From Streptomyces monomycini (lineage in GTDB: Bacteria > Actinomycetota > Actinomycetes > Streptomycetales > Streptomycetaceae): a DNA stretch of 64,000 nt. The position numbers and the translations under genes are program-made. Below, piece after piece: positions 22,825 to 31,374 of this stretch. Each line of letters starts with the position of its first letter. Within the stretch, counting starts at the first letter, position 1. Where the stretch lies: positions 108,845 to 172,844 of the forward strand of contig NZ_JAFIQY010000014.1 of NCBI RefSeq assembly GCF_022271435.1, written 5' to 3'. A model generated the notes under the pieces. The model had not been told where the DNA came from, made no database searches, and was given only the letters and a program-made list of their open reading frames with translations.

Positions 22825-23871
22825 ATGAGCGCCCTGAACCTCGATGACTTCGCCCACCTGATCGAGCGCCCCGACGGCGGTGCGCGCCGCGATGCCGAGG
22901 AGCGCCGGCAGCGGCTGGCGGTGCCGCCCGGGGCCCTGGGGCGGCTGGACGACCTGGGCGAGTGGCTGGCCGCCGCGCAGCAGCAGGTGCCGGTACGGCC
23001 GATCGGGCGGCCGCGTGCCGTGCTGTTCGCCGGCGATCACGGGGTGGCGTCGCTGGACGTCTCCGGCCGCCCGGCCGGTACCGCGCAGAAGCTCGTACGG
23101 GACGTGCTGGACGGAGCCAGCCCGGCGGCGGTGCTGGCGCGCCGGGCCGGTGTCCCGGTGCGGGTCGTGGACATAGCGGTGGACTGCGACCCGGCGGAGC
23201 TGCCGGAGGACGTCACCCGGCACCGGGTGCGGCGCGGCTCGGGCCGGATCGACATCGAGGACGCGCTGACGCCCGAAGAGGCCGAGCGGGCCTTCCGGGC
23301 GGGCATGGCGGTCGCCGACGAGGAGGCGGACGCCGGTACGGACCTGGTCGCGCTAGGCGACCTGAGCGTGGGCGGCACCACCCCGGCGAGCGCGCTGATC
23401 GCCGCGCTGTGCGGCACCGACGCCTCGGTGGTCACCGGGCGCGGCGGCGCGGGCATCGACGACCTGGCGTGGATGCGCAAGTGCGCGGCGATCCGCGACG
23501 CGCTGCGCCGGGCCCGGCCGGTCCTCGGCGACCAGCTGGAGCTGCTGGCCGCCACCGGCGGCGCCGACCTGGCCGCGATCACCGGCTTCCTGCTGCAGAG
23601 CGCGGTCCGGCGCACCCCGGTGATCCTGGACGGGGTGGTCTCGGCGGCCTGCGCGCTGGTGGCGCAGCGGGTGGCGTTCCGGGCTCCGGACTGGTGGCTG
23701 GCCGGGCAGGTCAGCGGCGAGCCGGCGCAGTCCAAGGCACTCGACCGGATCGCGCTCAACCCTTTGCTCGATCACGGCGTCACTGCTGGCGAGGGGACGG
23801 GATCGCTGCTCGCTCTGCCACTGGTGCAGGCGGCCGCGGCCCTGGCGGCAGACCTGCCCGTACGCGACTGA
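22825..23871 (+). CDS. cobT: Nicotinate-nucleotide-dimethylbenzimidazole phosphoribosyltransferase
   Basis: This 348-residue enzyme makes alpha-ribazole phosphate from nicotinate mononucleotide and 5,6-dimethylbenzimidazole, the lower-ligand step of cobalamin synthesis. Family motifs present are VPPGALGRLDDLGEWLA near the start, RAVLFAGDHGVAS, LVALGDLSVGGTTPASALI, VTGRGGAGIDD, PVILDGVVSAACALVA and GVTAGEGTGSLLALPL, which carries the catalytic glutamate. Length is normal. ATG 22825 follows the methyltransferase stop by 10 bases. No cobalamin riboswitch fits in the short upstream gaps. Confidence 0.95.
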   Translation: MSALNLDDFAHLIERPDGGARRDAEERRQRLAVPPGALGRLDDLGEWLAAAQQQVPVRPIGRPRAVLFAGDHGVASLDVSGRPAGTAQKLVRDVLDGASPAAVLARRAGVPVRVVDIAVDCDPAELPEDVTRHRVRRGSGRIDIEDALTPEEAERAFRAGMAVADEEADAGTDLVALGDLSVGGTTPASALIAALCGTDASVVTGRGGAGIDDLAWMRKCAAIRDALRRARPVLGDQLELLAATGGADLAAITGFLLQSAVRRTPVILDGVVSAACALVAQRVAFRAPDWWLAGQVSGEPAQSKALDRIALNPLLDHGVTAGEGTGSLLALPLVQAAAALAADLPVRD

Positions 23872-23949
23872 GGGACGCCGGCCGGCGACGGCCCGCGGCT
23901 CTGTGAAGTGGCCGGATTCCAGTGGATCCGGGCATCGACGACGCCCCCA

Positions 23950-23955
23950 TATGAT
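23950..23955 (+). promoter_or_regulatory. TATGAT -10 element for the lysyltransferase gene
   Basis: TATGAT ends eight bases before ATG 23964 and no ribosome site precedes that ATG, so transcription would start at or next to the ATG and give a leaderless message. No good -35 match is seen. Confidence 0.45.
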
Positions 23956-23963
23956 CAAGTTTT

Positions 23964-25733
23964 ATGGGAGAAGTCCGTTTGAGCCCGGATGAGGACCGCA
24001 CCCGCGGTCGGTGGTCACGACGCGGTGCCGCGTACGCCGTCTGGTACCTGCGTGCCGTCACCTTCATCAATTTCCTCAGCGCCGTGTGGGTGTCGTTCGG
24101 ACAGGACATCCGCAGGCACAACGTCGATGAGTTCTTCACCCCGTACCTGCTCACCGCGGGTTTCGCGGCCGGTGTCTTCTCGCTGTTCCTCGCGGTCACC
24201 ATGCGGCGCCGCAAACGCGCCGCGTGGATACTGAACCTGATCCTGTCCGGACTCTTCCTCGCGCTGTTCGCGCTCGCGATGGTGACCGTGCCGGAGTTCC
24301 GGCAGCACGGGCAGAACTGGTTCTCCTTCGTCGTGACGCTGCTGTTCGTCGTCTCACTGCTGGTGGGCCGCAAGGAGTTCTACGCCAAGGGCGACCGCTC
24401 CAACCCCAAGCTGGCCGCGGCCGTCGCGCTCGGCGGCCTGCTGGTCACCTCGCTCCTCGCGGCGCTGCTGGTGACCGTCGCCAACACCGCGCACGACAGC
24501 CACCACGCGACGTTCCTGGACCGCTGGCGCTACGGCGTCATGCGGCTGGTCTCCATCGCCGCCGAGGAGGACCGTTTCCCCGGTATCGCCACGCCGAACT
24601 GGGCCGACGTCGTCATCAACGTCATGAGCACGGTCCTGCTGCTGCTCGTGCTGTGGTCCGCCTTCCGGTCCGTCCGCAGCACCGACCCGATCACCCCCGA
24701 GGACGAGGAGCGGCTGCGCGGCCTGCTGGCCCGCCAGGGCGACCGGGACTCGCTGGGCTACTTCGCGCTGCGCCGCGACAAGAGCGTCATCTGGTCCCCC
24801 ACCGGCAAGGCCGCCGTCACCTACCGCGTCGTCGGCGGGGTCTCGCTCGCCTCCGCCGACCCGATCGGCGACCCGGAGGCCTGGCCCGGCGCCATCGACC
24901 TGTGGCTCGCCGAGGCCCGCGCGCACGGCTGGGCACCGGCCGTGATGGGCGCGAGCGAGGAGGGCGGCACGATCTACGCCCGGCACGGCCTGGACGCGCT
25001 GGAGCTGGGCGACGAGGCGATCGTGGACACCGGGGAGTTCACGCTGGAGGGGCGGGCCATGCGGACCGTCCGGCAGGCGTACAACCGTGTCGCGCGGGCC
25101 GGCTACACCGTCCGCATCCGGCGCCACGAGGACATCCCCGAGACCGAGATGGACCGGCTGCTGAAGCTGGCCGACGACTGGCGCGACGGCGAGACCGAGC
25201 GCGGCTTCTCCATGGCGCTGGGCCGGCTCGGCGACCCCGGCGACGGCCGCTGCGTGATGCTCGAATGCACCGACGCCGACGGTGTGCTGCGCGCGCTGCT
25301 CAGCTTCGTGCCGTGGGGCGCCAAGGGGCTGTCGCTGGACCTGATGCGCCGCGACCGGGAGTCCGAGAACGGGCTGATGGAGTTCATGGTGCTGGAGATG
25401 GTCCAGCGGGCGAAGGAGGTGGACGTCACTCAGGTGTCACTGAACTTCGCGATGTTCCGCTCCGTCTTCGAACGCGGTTCGCGGCTCGGCGCGGGTCCGG
25501 TGCTGCGCCTGTGGCGCTCGCTGCTCAGCTTCTTCTCCCGGTGGTGGCAGATCGAATCGCTCTATCGCGCCAACGCGAAATACCGGCCCATCTGGGAACC
25601 CCGGTACATGCTCTTCGAAAAGAGCACCGACCTGCTGCGCATCGGCATCGCCGCCGCCCGCGCCGAGGGCTTCCTGGAGGCTCCCGGGCTGCCGAAGTGG
25701 CTCAACCGCAAACACCTGGAGACCAAGAGATGA
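23964..25733 (+). CDS. MprF-like phosphatidylglycerol lysyltransferase-domain membrane protein
   Basis: This is 589 residues. Five or so membrane helices occupy about 28-230 (for example AVTFINFLSAVWVSFGQDI and NLILSGLFLALFALAMVTVP). The C-terminal cytosolic DUF2156 domain (about 255-575) has a dupled GNAT fold, with LGYFALRRDKSVIWSPTGKA, YRVVGGVSLASADPIGDPEA, MDRLLKLADDWRDGETERGF and EFMVLEMVQRAKEVDVTQVS. MprF-type enzymes move lysine or alanine from aminoacyl-tRNA to phosphatidylglycerol and lower the surface charge. Whether this one does so is inferred from the domain only. The start at ATG 23964 is supported by the -10 element. It overlaps the next membrane protein by four bases (ATGA). 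Confidence 0.85.
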   Translation: MGEVRLSPDEDRTRGRWSRRGAAYAVWYLRAVTFINFLSAVWVSFGQDIRRHNVDEFFTPYLLTAGFAAGVFSLFLAVTMRRRKRAAWILNLILSGLFLALFALAMVTVPEFRQHGQNWFSFVVTLLFVVSLLVGRKEFYAKGDRSNPKLAAAVALGGLLVTSLLAALLVTVANTAHDSHHATFLDRWRYGVMRLVSIAAEEDRFPGIATPNWADVVINVMSTVLLLLVLWSAFRSVRSTDPITPEDEERLRGLLARQGDRDSLGYFALRRDKSVIWSPTGKAAVTYRVVGGVSLASADPIGDPEAWPGAIDLWLAEARAHGWAPAVMGASEEGGTIYARHGLDALELGDEAIVDTGEFTLEGRAMRTVRQAYNRVARAGYTVRIRRHEDIPETEMDRLLKLADDWRDGETERGFSMALGRLGDPGDGRCVMLECTDADGVLRALLSFVPWGAKGLSLDLMRRDRESENGLMEFMVLEMVQRAKEVDVTQVSLNFAMFRSVFERGSRLGAGPVLRLWRSLLSFFSRWWQIESLYRANAKYRPIWEPRYMLFEKSTDLLRIGIAAARAEGFLEAPGLPKWLNRKHLETKR

Positions 25734-26428
25734 GCGAGCCGGTCCTGCGCCGCGCCGTGCGTGCCGAGTGGGGCCTGCTGGTCCGGACCGTGTGGTCCGG
25801 CCTCCGTACCAGGAAACTGCTGGCGATCCCCATGACGATCTCCGCGGTCCTGCTCACCTCCCTCTTCCAGATCGTCCAGAACCAGTCCTGGGGCTACCAG
25901 TTCGTCCAGAACATCGGCTCCGTCCAGGCCGACGAGCACCTGTGGCTGGCGCTGCTGCGTACGCCGCTGTCGCTGTTCGTGCCCGCGCTGGACCTGCCGG
26001 TGTGGGGCGCGCTGGCACAGCTCCTGCTGGTCTTCGGCATCTGCGAGATCTGCCTGGGCCGGGCCCGGACGCTGCTGATCGCGTACGCGGCCACGCTGGC
26101 CGGGACGATGTACGCGCGGATCGGCATCTGGCTCGGCCCCGACAATCCCATCGGCCTCCCGCCGACCGACGCCTTCGTCCACGACACCGGCCCCTCGGCG
26201 GCCGTGGTCGGCCTTGGCATCTTCGTGTGCTGGGTCTACCGGGCGTGGTTCACCTGCGCGCTGGTGGTGCTGTCGATGGTCTACGAGGTGGTGTTCATCA
26301 AGAACAACCTGGCGGGCCGGGAGCACATCGCCGCGGTCGTGGCGGTGCTGGCGCTGTGCGGGGTGTGGGAGGTGCTGCACCGGCGCCGCAAGCCGCGGGG
26401 CGAGCAGCAGGTGCGGGCCGGCGGCTGA
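25730..26428 (+). CDS. Membrane protein coupled to the lysyltransferase, rhomboid-like size
   Basis: This is 232 residues starting at ATG 25730, overlapping the lysyltransferase stop. Five to six hydrophobic helices (IPMTISAVLLTSLFQIVQN, ALAQLLLVFGICEICLG, LLIAYAATLAGTMYARIGIW, AAVVGLGIFVCWVYRAWF, ALVVLSMVYEVVFI, HIAAVVAVLALCGVWEVL) fill the protein. It lacks the catalytic Gly-x-Ser and His of active rhomboid proteases in a form I can identify. It probably forms a complex or flips a product with the upstream enzyme. Function is not known. Confidence 0.8.
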   Translation: MSEPVLRRAVRAEWGLLVRTVWSGLRTRKLLAIPMTISAVLLTSLFQIVQNQSWGYQFVQNIGSVQADEHLWLALLRTPLSLFVPALDLPVWGALAQLLLVFGICEICLGRARTLLIAYAATLAGTMYARIGIWLGPDNPIGLPPTDAFVHDTGPSAAVVGLGIFVCWVYRAWFTCALVVLSMVYEVVFIKNNLAGREHIAAVVAVLALCGVWEVLHRRRKPRGEQQVRAGG

Positions 26429-26451
26429 GATCCGGGCGGGCGCACCGGCTC

Positions 26452-27189
26452 TCAACGGGTCGGCGTCCCGCCGATGACGTGGTTCACCCGGCGGCGCAGC
26501 CCGTTCCAGCGCCGGTCGTGCCGGAAGGCACGGACCTTCGCCTTGGCACGGGCTTTGGGGCGCCGCCGGTAGAACCGTTTCGCCCACGGGGAGTTCGGCC
26601 GGGCCAGCCGGACGGCCCCGAACAGCGCGACGAACGGTACGAACACCCCGATCACCGCCATCCGGCCCTTGCCCTTGAAGAGCGCCACCAGCGCGAACAG
26701 GAAATTGATCCCCACCGTCCGGACCACCCGGAAGCGGTTGTGGAACTCGCCGGGCCCCAGTTCGTTCACCCCGAACGGCAGGGCGCCGCCCAGGATCAGC
26801 GCCACCAGCGCGGCCGTGACGATCACGATCTCCACGCTCTTGGTGCCCTGCTCGCTCCAGTACACGTCGTCCAGGTGCAGGATCAGCGCGAACTCGTCCA
26901 GTACCAGCCCGACACCCGTCCCGAACAACACCGCCGCTATGCCGGACCCGTAGCCGTGCCGCCCGCCGGCCAGGGCGGTGAACCCGCCGACCACCATGAG
27001 CACCACCCCCGGCACGACGTGGTGAATGTGCAGACCGCCCGGCGAGATGTTCCGGAAGGGGCCCTTCCCGGCCCGGATCAGCCGGGTGATCATCCGGGTC
27101 ACGACAAAGGTCAGCACGAAGGAGACAAGTGCGAGCAGCAGGGGCAGCTTCCCCGGCTCGATGATGTTGCGGAACCACCAGTGACCCAT
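26452..27189 (-). CDS. Conserved multi-pass membrane protein with HIHH motif
   Basis: This is 245 residues from ATG 27189. Helices include LPLLLALVSFVLTFVVTRMI, PGVVLMVVGGFTALAGG, VEIVIVTAALVALILGGALP, TVGINFLFALVALFK and MAVIGVFVPFVALFGAVRL. A conserved-looking polar stretch GGLHIHHVVPG and later LDEFALILHLDDVYW carry His and Asp residues that could bind metal inside or near the membrane. The C-terminal 45 residues are very basic (RRRPKARAKAKVRAFRHDRR). I do not recognise the family. It is convergent with the preceding membrane gene and divergent from cobS. Confidence 0.8.
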   Translation of the reverse strand: MGHWWFRNIIEPGKLPLLLALVSFVLTFVVTRMITRLIRAGKGPFRNISPGGLHIHHVVPGVVLMVVGGFTALAGGRHGYGSGIAAVLFGTGVGLVLDEFALILHLDDVYWSEQGTKSVEIVIVTAALVALILGGALPFGVNELGPGEFHNRFRVVRTVGINFLFALVALFKGKGRMAVIGVFVPFVALFGAVRLARPNSPWAKRFYRRRPKARAKAKVRAFRHDRRWNGLRRRVNHVIGGTPTR

Positions 27190-27267
27190 GCCACGTACTC
27201 CCCATTTGTCGCGTATAGGGGCAATTTAGCGCCGTACGGTCCGGAGCAGCCGGGTTAGCCTGCCGCG

Positions 27268-28083
27268 ATGAACGACGCCGCCGCCCCGTCCGGCCCCTCG
27301 CCTTCCCCCACCCTCGGGGACGCCATGCGCTTCGCCTTCGGCACGCTGACCGTGCTGCCCGTACGGCTACGCCGCTGGGACCGGCCGGCGGCGCGCGGCG
27401 GCATGCTGTGCGCGCCGGTCGCCGGGCTGGTGATCGGCCTGGCCGCGGCCGCCCTGGGCACCGGGCTCCTCCTCCTGGACAGCGGCCCGCTGCTCGCCGC
27501 CGTCGCCACCGCGGCCGTCCCCGCCGTCCTCACCCGCGGCCTGCACCTGGACGGCCTCGCCGACACCGCCGACGGCCTGGGCAGCGGCAAGCCCGCCGAG
27601 GACGCGCTGCGCATCATGAAGCAGTCCGACATCGGCCCGTTCGGCGTCATCACCCTGCTCTTCGCCCTGCTGGCCCAGGTGGCCGCCCTCGCCCACCTGT
27701 ACGAACAGGGCTGGGCCGCCGGCGCGGCGGCCGCCCTCGTCTCGGCCGTCACCGCCCGCTGCGCCCTCACCCTCGCCGCCCGCCCCGGCGTCCCCCCGGC
27801 CCGCCCCGGAGGACTGGGCGCCGCCGTGGCCGGTACGGTGCCGCTCCCCGCGGCGGCCGTCGCGGCCGCCGTCGTCATCGCCCTCTCCGCGGCTCTCGGC
27901 AGCACCCGCTCAGGCGGCTGGGGCGCCCTCCACACCGCCCTGGCCGCCCTTCTCGCCCTCGCCGTCGGAGAAGCGACCCTGCGCCGCTGCCGCCACCGCT
28001 TCGGCGGCATCACCGGCGACGTCTTCGGCGCCGTCGCGGAGACGACGGGACTGACGGCGGTGGTGGTGCTGGCGCTGGGCTGA
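27268..28083 (+). CDS. cobS: Adenosylcobinamide-GDP ribazoletransferase
   Basis: This 271-residue integral membrane enzyme joins adenosylcobinamide-GDP and alpha-ribazole (phosphate), the last step of nucleotide-loop assembly. Hallmarks are the N-terminal AMRFAFGTLTVLPVR, the acidic metal motif GLHLDGLADTADGLGSG, IMKQSDIGPFGVITLLFALL and the C-terminal RFGGITGDVFGAVAETTGLT. About seven helices are evident. It is separated from cobU/cobT by the lysyltransferase and membrane genes, but its substrates come from those two enzymes. A perfect hairpin follows the stop. Confidence 0.95.
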   Translation: MNDAAAPSGPSPSPTLGDAMRFAFGTLTVLPVRLRRWDRPAARGGMLCAPVAGLVIGLAAAALGTGLLLLDSGPLLAAVATAAVPAVLTRGLHLDGLADTADGLGSGKPAEDALRIMKQSDIGPFGVITLLFALLAQVAALAHLYEQGWAAGAAAALVSAVTARCALTLAARPGVPPARPGGLGAAVAGTVPLPAAAVAAAVVIALSAALGSTRSGGWGALHTALAALLALAVGEATLRRCRHRFGGITGDVFGAVAETTGLTAVVVLALG

Positions 28084-28100
28084 GGGCCCGCACAGCGGAA

Positions 28101-28131
28101 AGCGGACCCCCGCGACGGGCGGGGGTCCGCT
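28101..28131. terminator. Bidirectional hairpin terminator after cobS
   Basis: A perfect 13-bp stem AGCGGACCCCCGC/GCGGGGGTCCGCT (28101-28113 with 28119-28131) has a 5-nt loop. It separates cobS from the convergent polysaccharide locus. Confidence 0.85.
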
Positions 28132-28157
28132 GCACGCCTTCCGGCCCGGTGTCAGGG

Positions 28158-29081
28158 TCAGCAGGCCTTGCGCCAGGCGTCCAGGTCCTTCCGCTTCTGC
28201 AGCGAGCTGAAGTGCAGGCGCTTCGTCGCGGAGCAGAACTGGGCGGCCTGGAGTTCGTACTCGACGTGGAAGACGGGCTTGCCGGCCTTGATGAAGGGGG
28301 TCATCTTGGCGCACTCGTCGTACTGGGCGCACTGCTCGTTGACGGCGAAGTCGAAGTCGCCGACGAGCTCGGGGATCTGGTCGAGGTCGTTCTTGAGGCC
28401 GACGGACATGCCCCGGTCGTGGGCCAGCTCGGCGATCATGCGGTTGAAGGCGAGCTGGTCCTCTTCGTCCAGGTCGAAGCCGGTCTCGTTCTTGTAACCG
28501 TCGACGTTGTCCGGCTCGACCGCGTCGAAGCCCTTGTCACGGCACATGTCGAAGCGCTTCGCCATCAGCGGGCGCAGCACGTCCAGGCGCCGGATGTCGA
28601 GCCACTTCTCGCCTTCCCAGCCGTTCTCCTCGCCGATGATGTCCTTGGGGAAGCGGGACGCGTCCGGGCGGAAGTCCTCGTGGGCGCCGACGCTGATGTA
28701 GCAGATGACCTTGCGTCCGCGCTGGTGGAGGTCGGCGACGACGGAGGCGTCCTGCTTGAAACCGTCGATGTCGTAGACGGGCGCATTGACGGTCGGGTCG
28801 AACTTGCCGGTGAGCTGCCACTGCCAGTCCACGCCGGCCTTGGGGTGCCACATCGTGCGGGAGTCGCCGCCTCCGGAGCTGCCCGAAGTGCTGGCCTGGC
28901 TGGCGCTGTTCGAGCTGCCGGGGCCGGCGCTCGCGTCATCGCCGTCCGGTCCGGCCGGCGCCTGGGAGCAGGCGGTGGTGACGAGCAGCAGCGAGCCGAG
29001 GAGGAGGGAGAGGGCAGCGGGGCGTCTCTTGCGCAGCAGATTCTTGCGCAGGAGGTTCGTGCGGAAGTGCGGGAGCGTCAT
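28158..29081 (-). CDS. GH114 endo-alpha-1,4-polygalactosaminidase-like lipoprotein
   Basis: This is 307 residues from ATG 29081. A basic start and lipobox VTTAC (lipidation at Cys38) are followed by a Ser/Gly linker. The GH114 (TIM-barrel) domain spans about 75-300: VDWQWQLTGKFDP, VYDIDGFKQD, GRKVICYISVGAHEDFRPD, KWLDIRRLDVLRPLMAKRFD, FDAVEPDNVDGY, GLKNDLDQIPELVGDFDFAV. The conserved acidic residues in DIDGF and EPDNVDG are the likely catalytic pair. GH114 enzymes cut alpha-1,4-linked galactosamine polymers, the chemistry of Pel and fungal galactosaminogalactan. It is the last gene of the locus and overlaps the upstream spherulin-4-like gene by ATGA. Confidence 0.9.
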   Translation of the reverse strand: MTLPHFRTNLLRKNLLRKRRPAALSLLLGSLLLVTTACSQAPAGPDGDDASAGPGSSNSASQASTSGSSGGGDSRTMWHPKAGVDWQWQLTGKFDPTVNAPVYDIDGFKQDASVVADLHQRGRKVICYISVGAHEDFRPDASRFPKDIIGEENGWEGEKWLDIRRLDVLRPLMAKRFDMCRDKGFDAVEPDNVDGYKNETGFDLDEEDQLAFNRMIAELAHDRGMSVGLKNDLDQIPELVGDFDFAVNEQCAQYDECAKMTPFIKAGKPVFHVEYELQAAQFCSATKRLHFSSLQKRKDLDAWRKAC

Positions 29082-29773
29082 CGAGCGATCTCCAGTAAGG
29101 GGGGAAGGGCGTCCCAAGGATGCGGCGCGGTGCCGGGAACGGCGCAGTGCACGGCGGCCCCACGCCGCCGGGCCAGCTCGGCGGCGGCCTCCGCACAGGT
29201 CGCGGGGAGGCCGTGGACGAGATGGCAGAACCGTTCGGGCGGGTGGTGCGCCGTCCACTCCGGGACCTCGGCGTTCTCGTACGCGGCCCAGGTGTTCTCG
29301 AAGGTGACCAGGACGTCGGCGAAGTCGAGATAACCGGGGTGCGGATGGAGACCGTGGTTGAGGACCACGGTGCCGGCCCCGGCGGCGCGCGCGGCGACCG
29401 CCAGACGGCGGTAGTGCGCGAGCAGCCCGGCCTCGGCGGCGGCCTGGTCGAAGAAGGCGCCGTCGGCCCCGTACCAGTCGCGGTGACGCAACAGGTCCTG
29501 GACGACGGCCGCGTGCGGGCGGCGCCCATAAGCGGTGTCGGTGTAGCCCAGGACGCGTACGCCCGCTCCCCGTAACCGCCCGGCGACCGCGGCGAATTCC
29601 GGGTCGGGGGCGGTTCCGGGGCCGCTGGCCGGGTTGAGCACCACGCCGTAGAGATCCGGCGCCGCCGCGATCAGCCGCCGCCAGACGTCCGGGCGTTCGG
29701 CCGGATGCTCGTAGAGCGGGACCAGCAGGCGGCGGGAGGCCGGACGGGACTGCCGCGAAGACGGCCGGGTCAT
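29078..29773 (-). CDS. Spherulin-4-like glycoside hydrolase (GH135-type)
   Basis: This is 231 residues from ATG 29773, with AGGAG nine bases upstream and a TATGCT element about 40 bases upstream. Family signs are LLVPLYEHPAERPDVWRRLI, GVVLNPASGPG, VRVLGYTDTAYGRRP, WYGADGAFFDQAA, VLNHGLHPHPGYLDFADVLV and TFENTWAAY. Spherulin-4 proteins include fungal Sph3, an alpha-1,4-N-acetylgalactosaminidase. The GADGAFFD aspartates and the TFEN glutamate are the likely catalytic region. No signal peptide is seen from this start, unusual for a hydrolase acting on an exported polymer. It is translationally coupled to the GH114 lipoprotein gene. Confidence 0.85.
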   Translation of the reverse strand: MTRPSSRQSRPASRRLLVPLYEHPAERPDVWRRLIAAAPDLYGVVLNPASGPGTAPDPEFAAVAGRLRGAGVRVLGYTDTAYGRRPHAAVVQDLLRHRDWYGADGAFFDQAAAEAGLLAHYRRLAVAARAAGAGTVVLNHGLHPHPGYLDFADVLVTFENTWAAYENAEVPEWTAHHPPERFCHLVHGLPATCAEAAAELARRRGAAVHCAVPGTAPHPWDALPPLLEIAR

Positions 29774-29907
29774 GGTTCGGGGGCTCCTGTCGGAAATGGG
29801 ACGAGATGCTGAGCATACGAGCACCTGCGACGACACCCGGACCCGGTACCCGTTACCGGTCAAGAGGGGGGATTTACGGAGGGGTTGGGCGCCGCTCCGG
29901 CGGCCGC

Positions 29908-31374
29908 TCAGCGGTGCGCCGTGGCCCGTCCCAGCAACGCCGAACCCGCGGCGGCCAGGACGAGCGCGGCGGCACCGCAGACCGTCAGCTGGGCGACGGC
30001 CGGGGACAGCGGCCCGGCCACCAGGACCACCGTCTGGGCGACCGCGGCCGACCCGCACACCGCCGCCGCGACCGGCACCATCCCGAACGCCTGGAGGAGC
30101 AGCGCGGTCCACAGCACGACGCCCAGGCACAGCAGTCCCAGGCCGTGTGCCGCGTCCATCGGCGGCCCCTGCCGCCACACCAGGCCGCCGGCGCCGCCGA
30201 GGACGGCGAGCACGACGAGGTAGGAGGCCAGGCACCGGGCCAGCGCGCCGGAGGTGGCGCGCCAGAACCCGGCCGGGGTGGTGCTGGAGCGCAGCCCGGC
30301 CACGGCCCGGCTGCGGTAGCGGTACAGCAGCCATTCGGCCGGGCCCATGCTGAGCGTGAGGGCCACCGCGGCGGGCGCGGCGACCTCGGCGTGGGCCCCG
30401 TACCGCAGTACGTCGCCGAGCGCCGTGAGCAGCACCAGCACCCCGATGGCCAGTCCGAAGACCCCGTACGGCACGGAGGCCACGGCCCGCGGTGCCGGCC
30501 CGTCCTGCCGCGGCTCGCGGCGGCAACGCAGGACGGTGACGGCGGCCAGCGCGACGGCGGCGCCGAGCGACAGGACGAGCAGCGCGGCCCGTACGGCGTC
30601 CGGCGGCACGTACACCGCCATCAGCGCGGCGCCGAGCGCGACCGGCGCCAGGGCGCACAGCAGCCACCGCTCCCGCCCGAAGACGAGGAGCGTGGTGGCC
30701 GCGCCCAGGTAGGCCGCCTGGCCCGCGGCGAAGGCGACCGCACCGGGCGCGTCCGCGTCGGCGGCCCCGACGATCCAGGCGGCGGCCGCGCCGGCCAGCG
30801 CGCCGAGCGGCGCGCCGACGGCCAGGGCACGGGCGGCGGCCCGCCGGGCGCCCAGGCCGAGCCAGGAGTACGCGCGGTGGGCGAGCGCCTGGTTCCAGAC
30901 CCAGCCGGCCAAGGCCCCGGCGAGCAGCGGCACCGTTCCCGCGGGCAGCCCGCGGGCGTCCGGCGGGCCGGACAGCAGGTGGGAGCCGACGACGTAGGCC
31001 AGTCCCGGCAGGGCGAAGACCAGGGTGCGCAGCAGGCAGCCGAGCAGGCTCACCCGCCAGGGGTCGGTGACCGCGCGGTCCGGTTCGGGGTAGCTGCGCG
31101 GGACCCGCGCGTAGAGCTCCTCGGCGAGGGCGAAGGAGTTCTCGCGCCCGTAGGTGAGTTTGATCTGGTCGTCGCTCATGCCGTCGGACTCGATGACGGC
31201 GGCGATCTCGTCGGGGTGCACGGCGGCGGCGATCAGCTCGCCCATCCGCCCGGCGAGTTCGTCGACCGGGTCGGGAGCGGCCCACTGCGGGCGCCGGGGC
31301 CGCGGTACGTCCGGCAGGTCGTCCACCCGGTCCTTGCCGCCCTCCCCCGGCACCAGCCACAGGGAACCGCTCAC
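29908..31374 (-). CDS. Large multi-pass membrane protein of the polysaccharide locus
   Basis: This is 488 residues from GTG 31374, overlapping the glycosyltransferase stop (GTGA). A soluble N-terminus of about 110 residues contains WAAPDPVDELAGRMGELIAA and LTYGRENSFALAEELYARVP. It is followed by roughly 12 hydrophobic helices running to the end (for example LGCLLRTLVFALPGLAYVVG, AVRAALLVLSLGAAVALAAV, YGVFGLAIGVLVLLTALGDV). The helix number and the place after a PelF-like enzyme suggest a PelG-like MOP flippase or polymer-export partner. I cannot recognise the PelG sequence itself, so the family is unassigned. The coupling shows it is made together with the glycosyltransferase. Confidence 0.85.
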   Translation of the reverse strand: MSGSLWLVPGEGGKDRVDDLPDVPRPRRPQWAAPDPVDELAGRMGELIAAAVHPDEIAAVIESDGMSDDQIKLTYGRENSFALAEELYARVPRSYPEPDRAVTDPWRVSLLGCLLRTLVFALPGLAYVVGSHLLSGPPDARGLPAGTVPLLAGALAGWVWNQALAHRAYSWLGLGARRAAARALAVGAPLGALAGAAAAWIVGAADADAPGAVAFAAGQAAYLGAATTLLVFGRERWLLCALAPVALGAALMAVYVPPDAVRAALLVLSLGAAVALAAVTVLRCRREPRQDGPAPRAVASVPYGVFGLAIGVLVLLTALGDVLRYGAHAEVAAPAAVALTLSMGPAEWLLYRYRSRAVAGLRSSTTPAGFWRATSGALARCLASYLVVLAVLGGAGGLVWRQGPPMDAAHGLGLLCLGVVLWTALLLQAFGMVPVAAAVCGSAAVAQTVVLVAGPLSPAVAQLTVCGAAALVLAAAGSALLGRATAHR

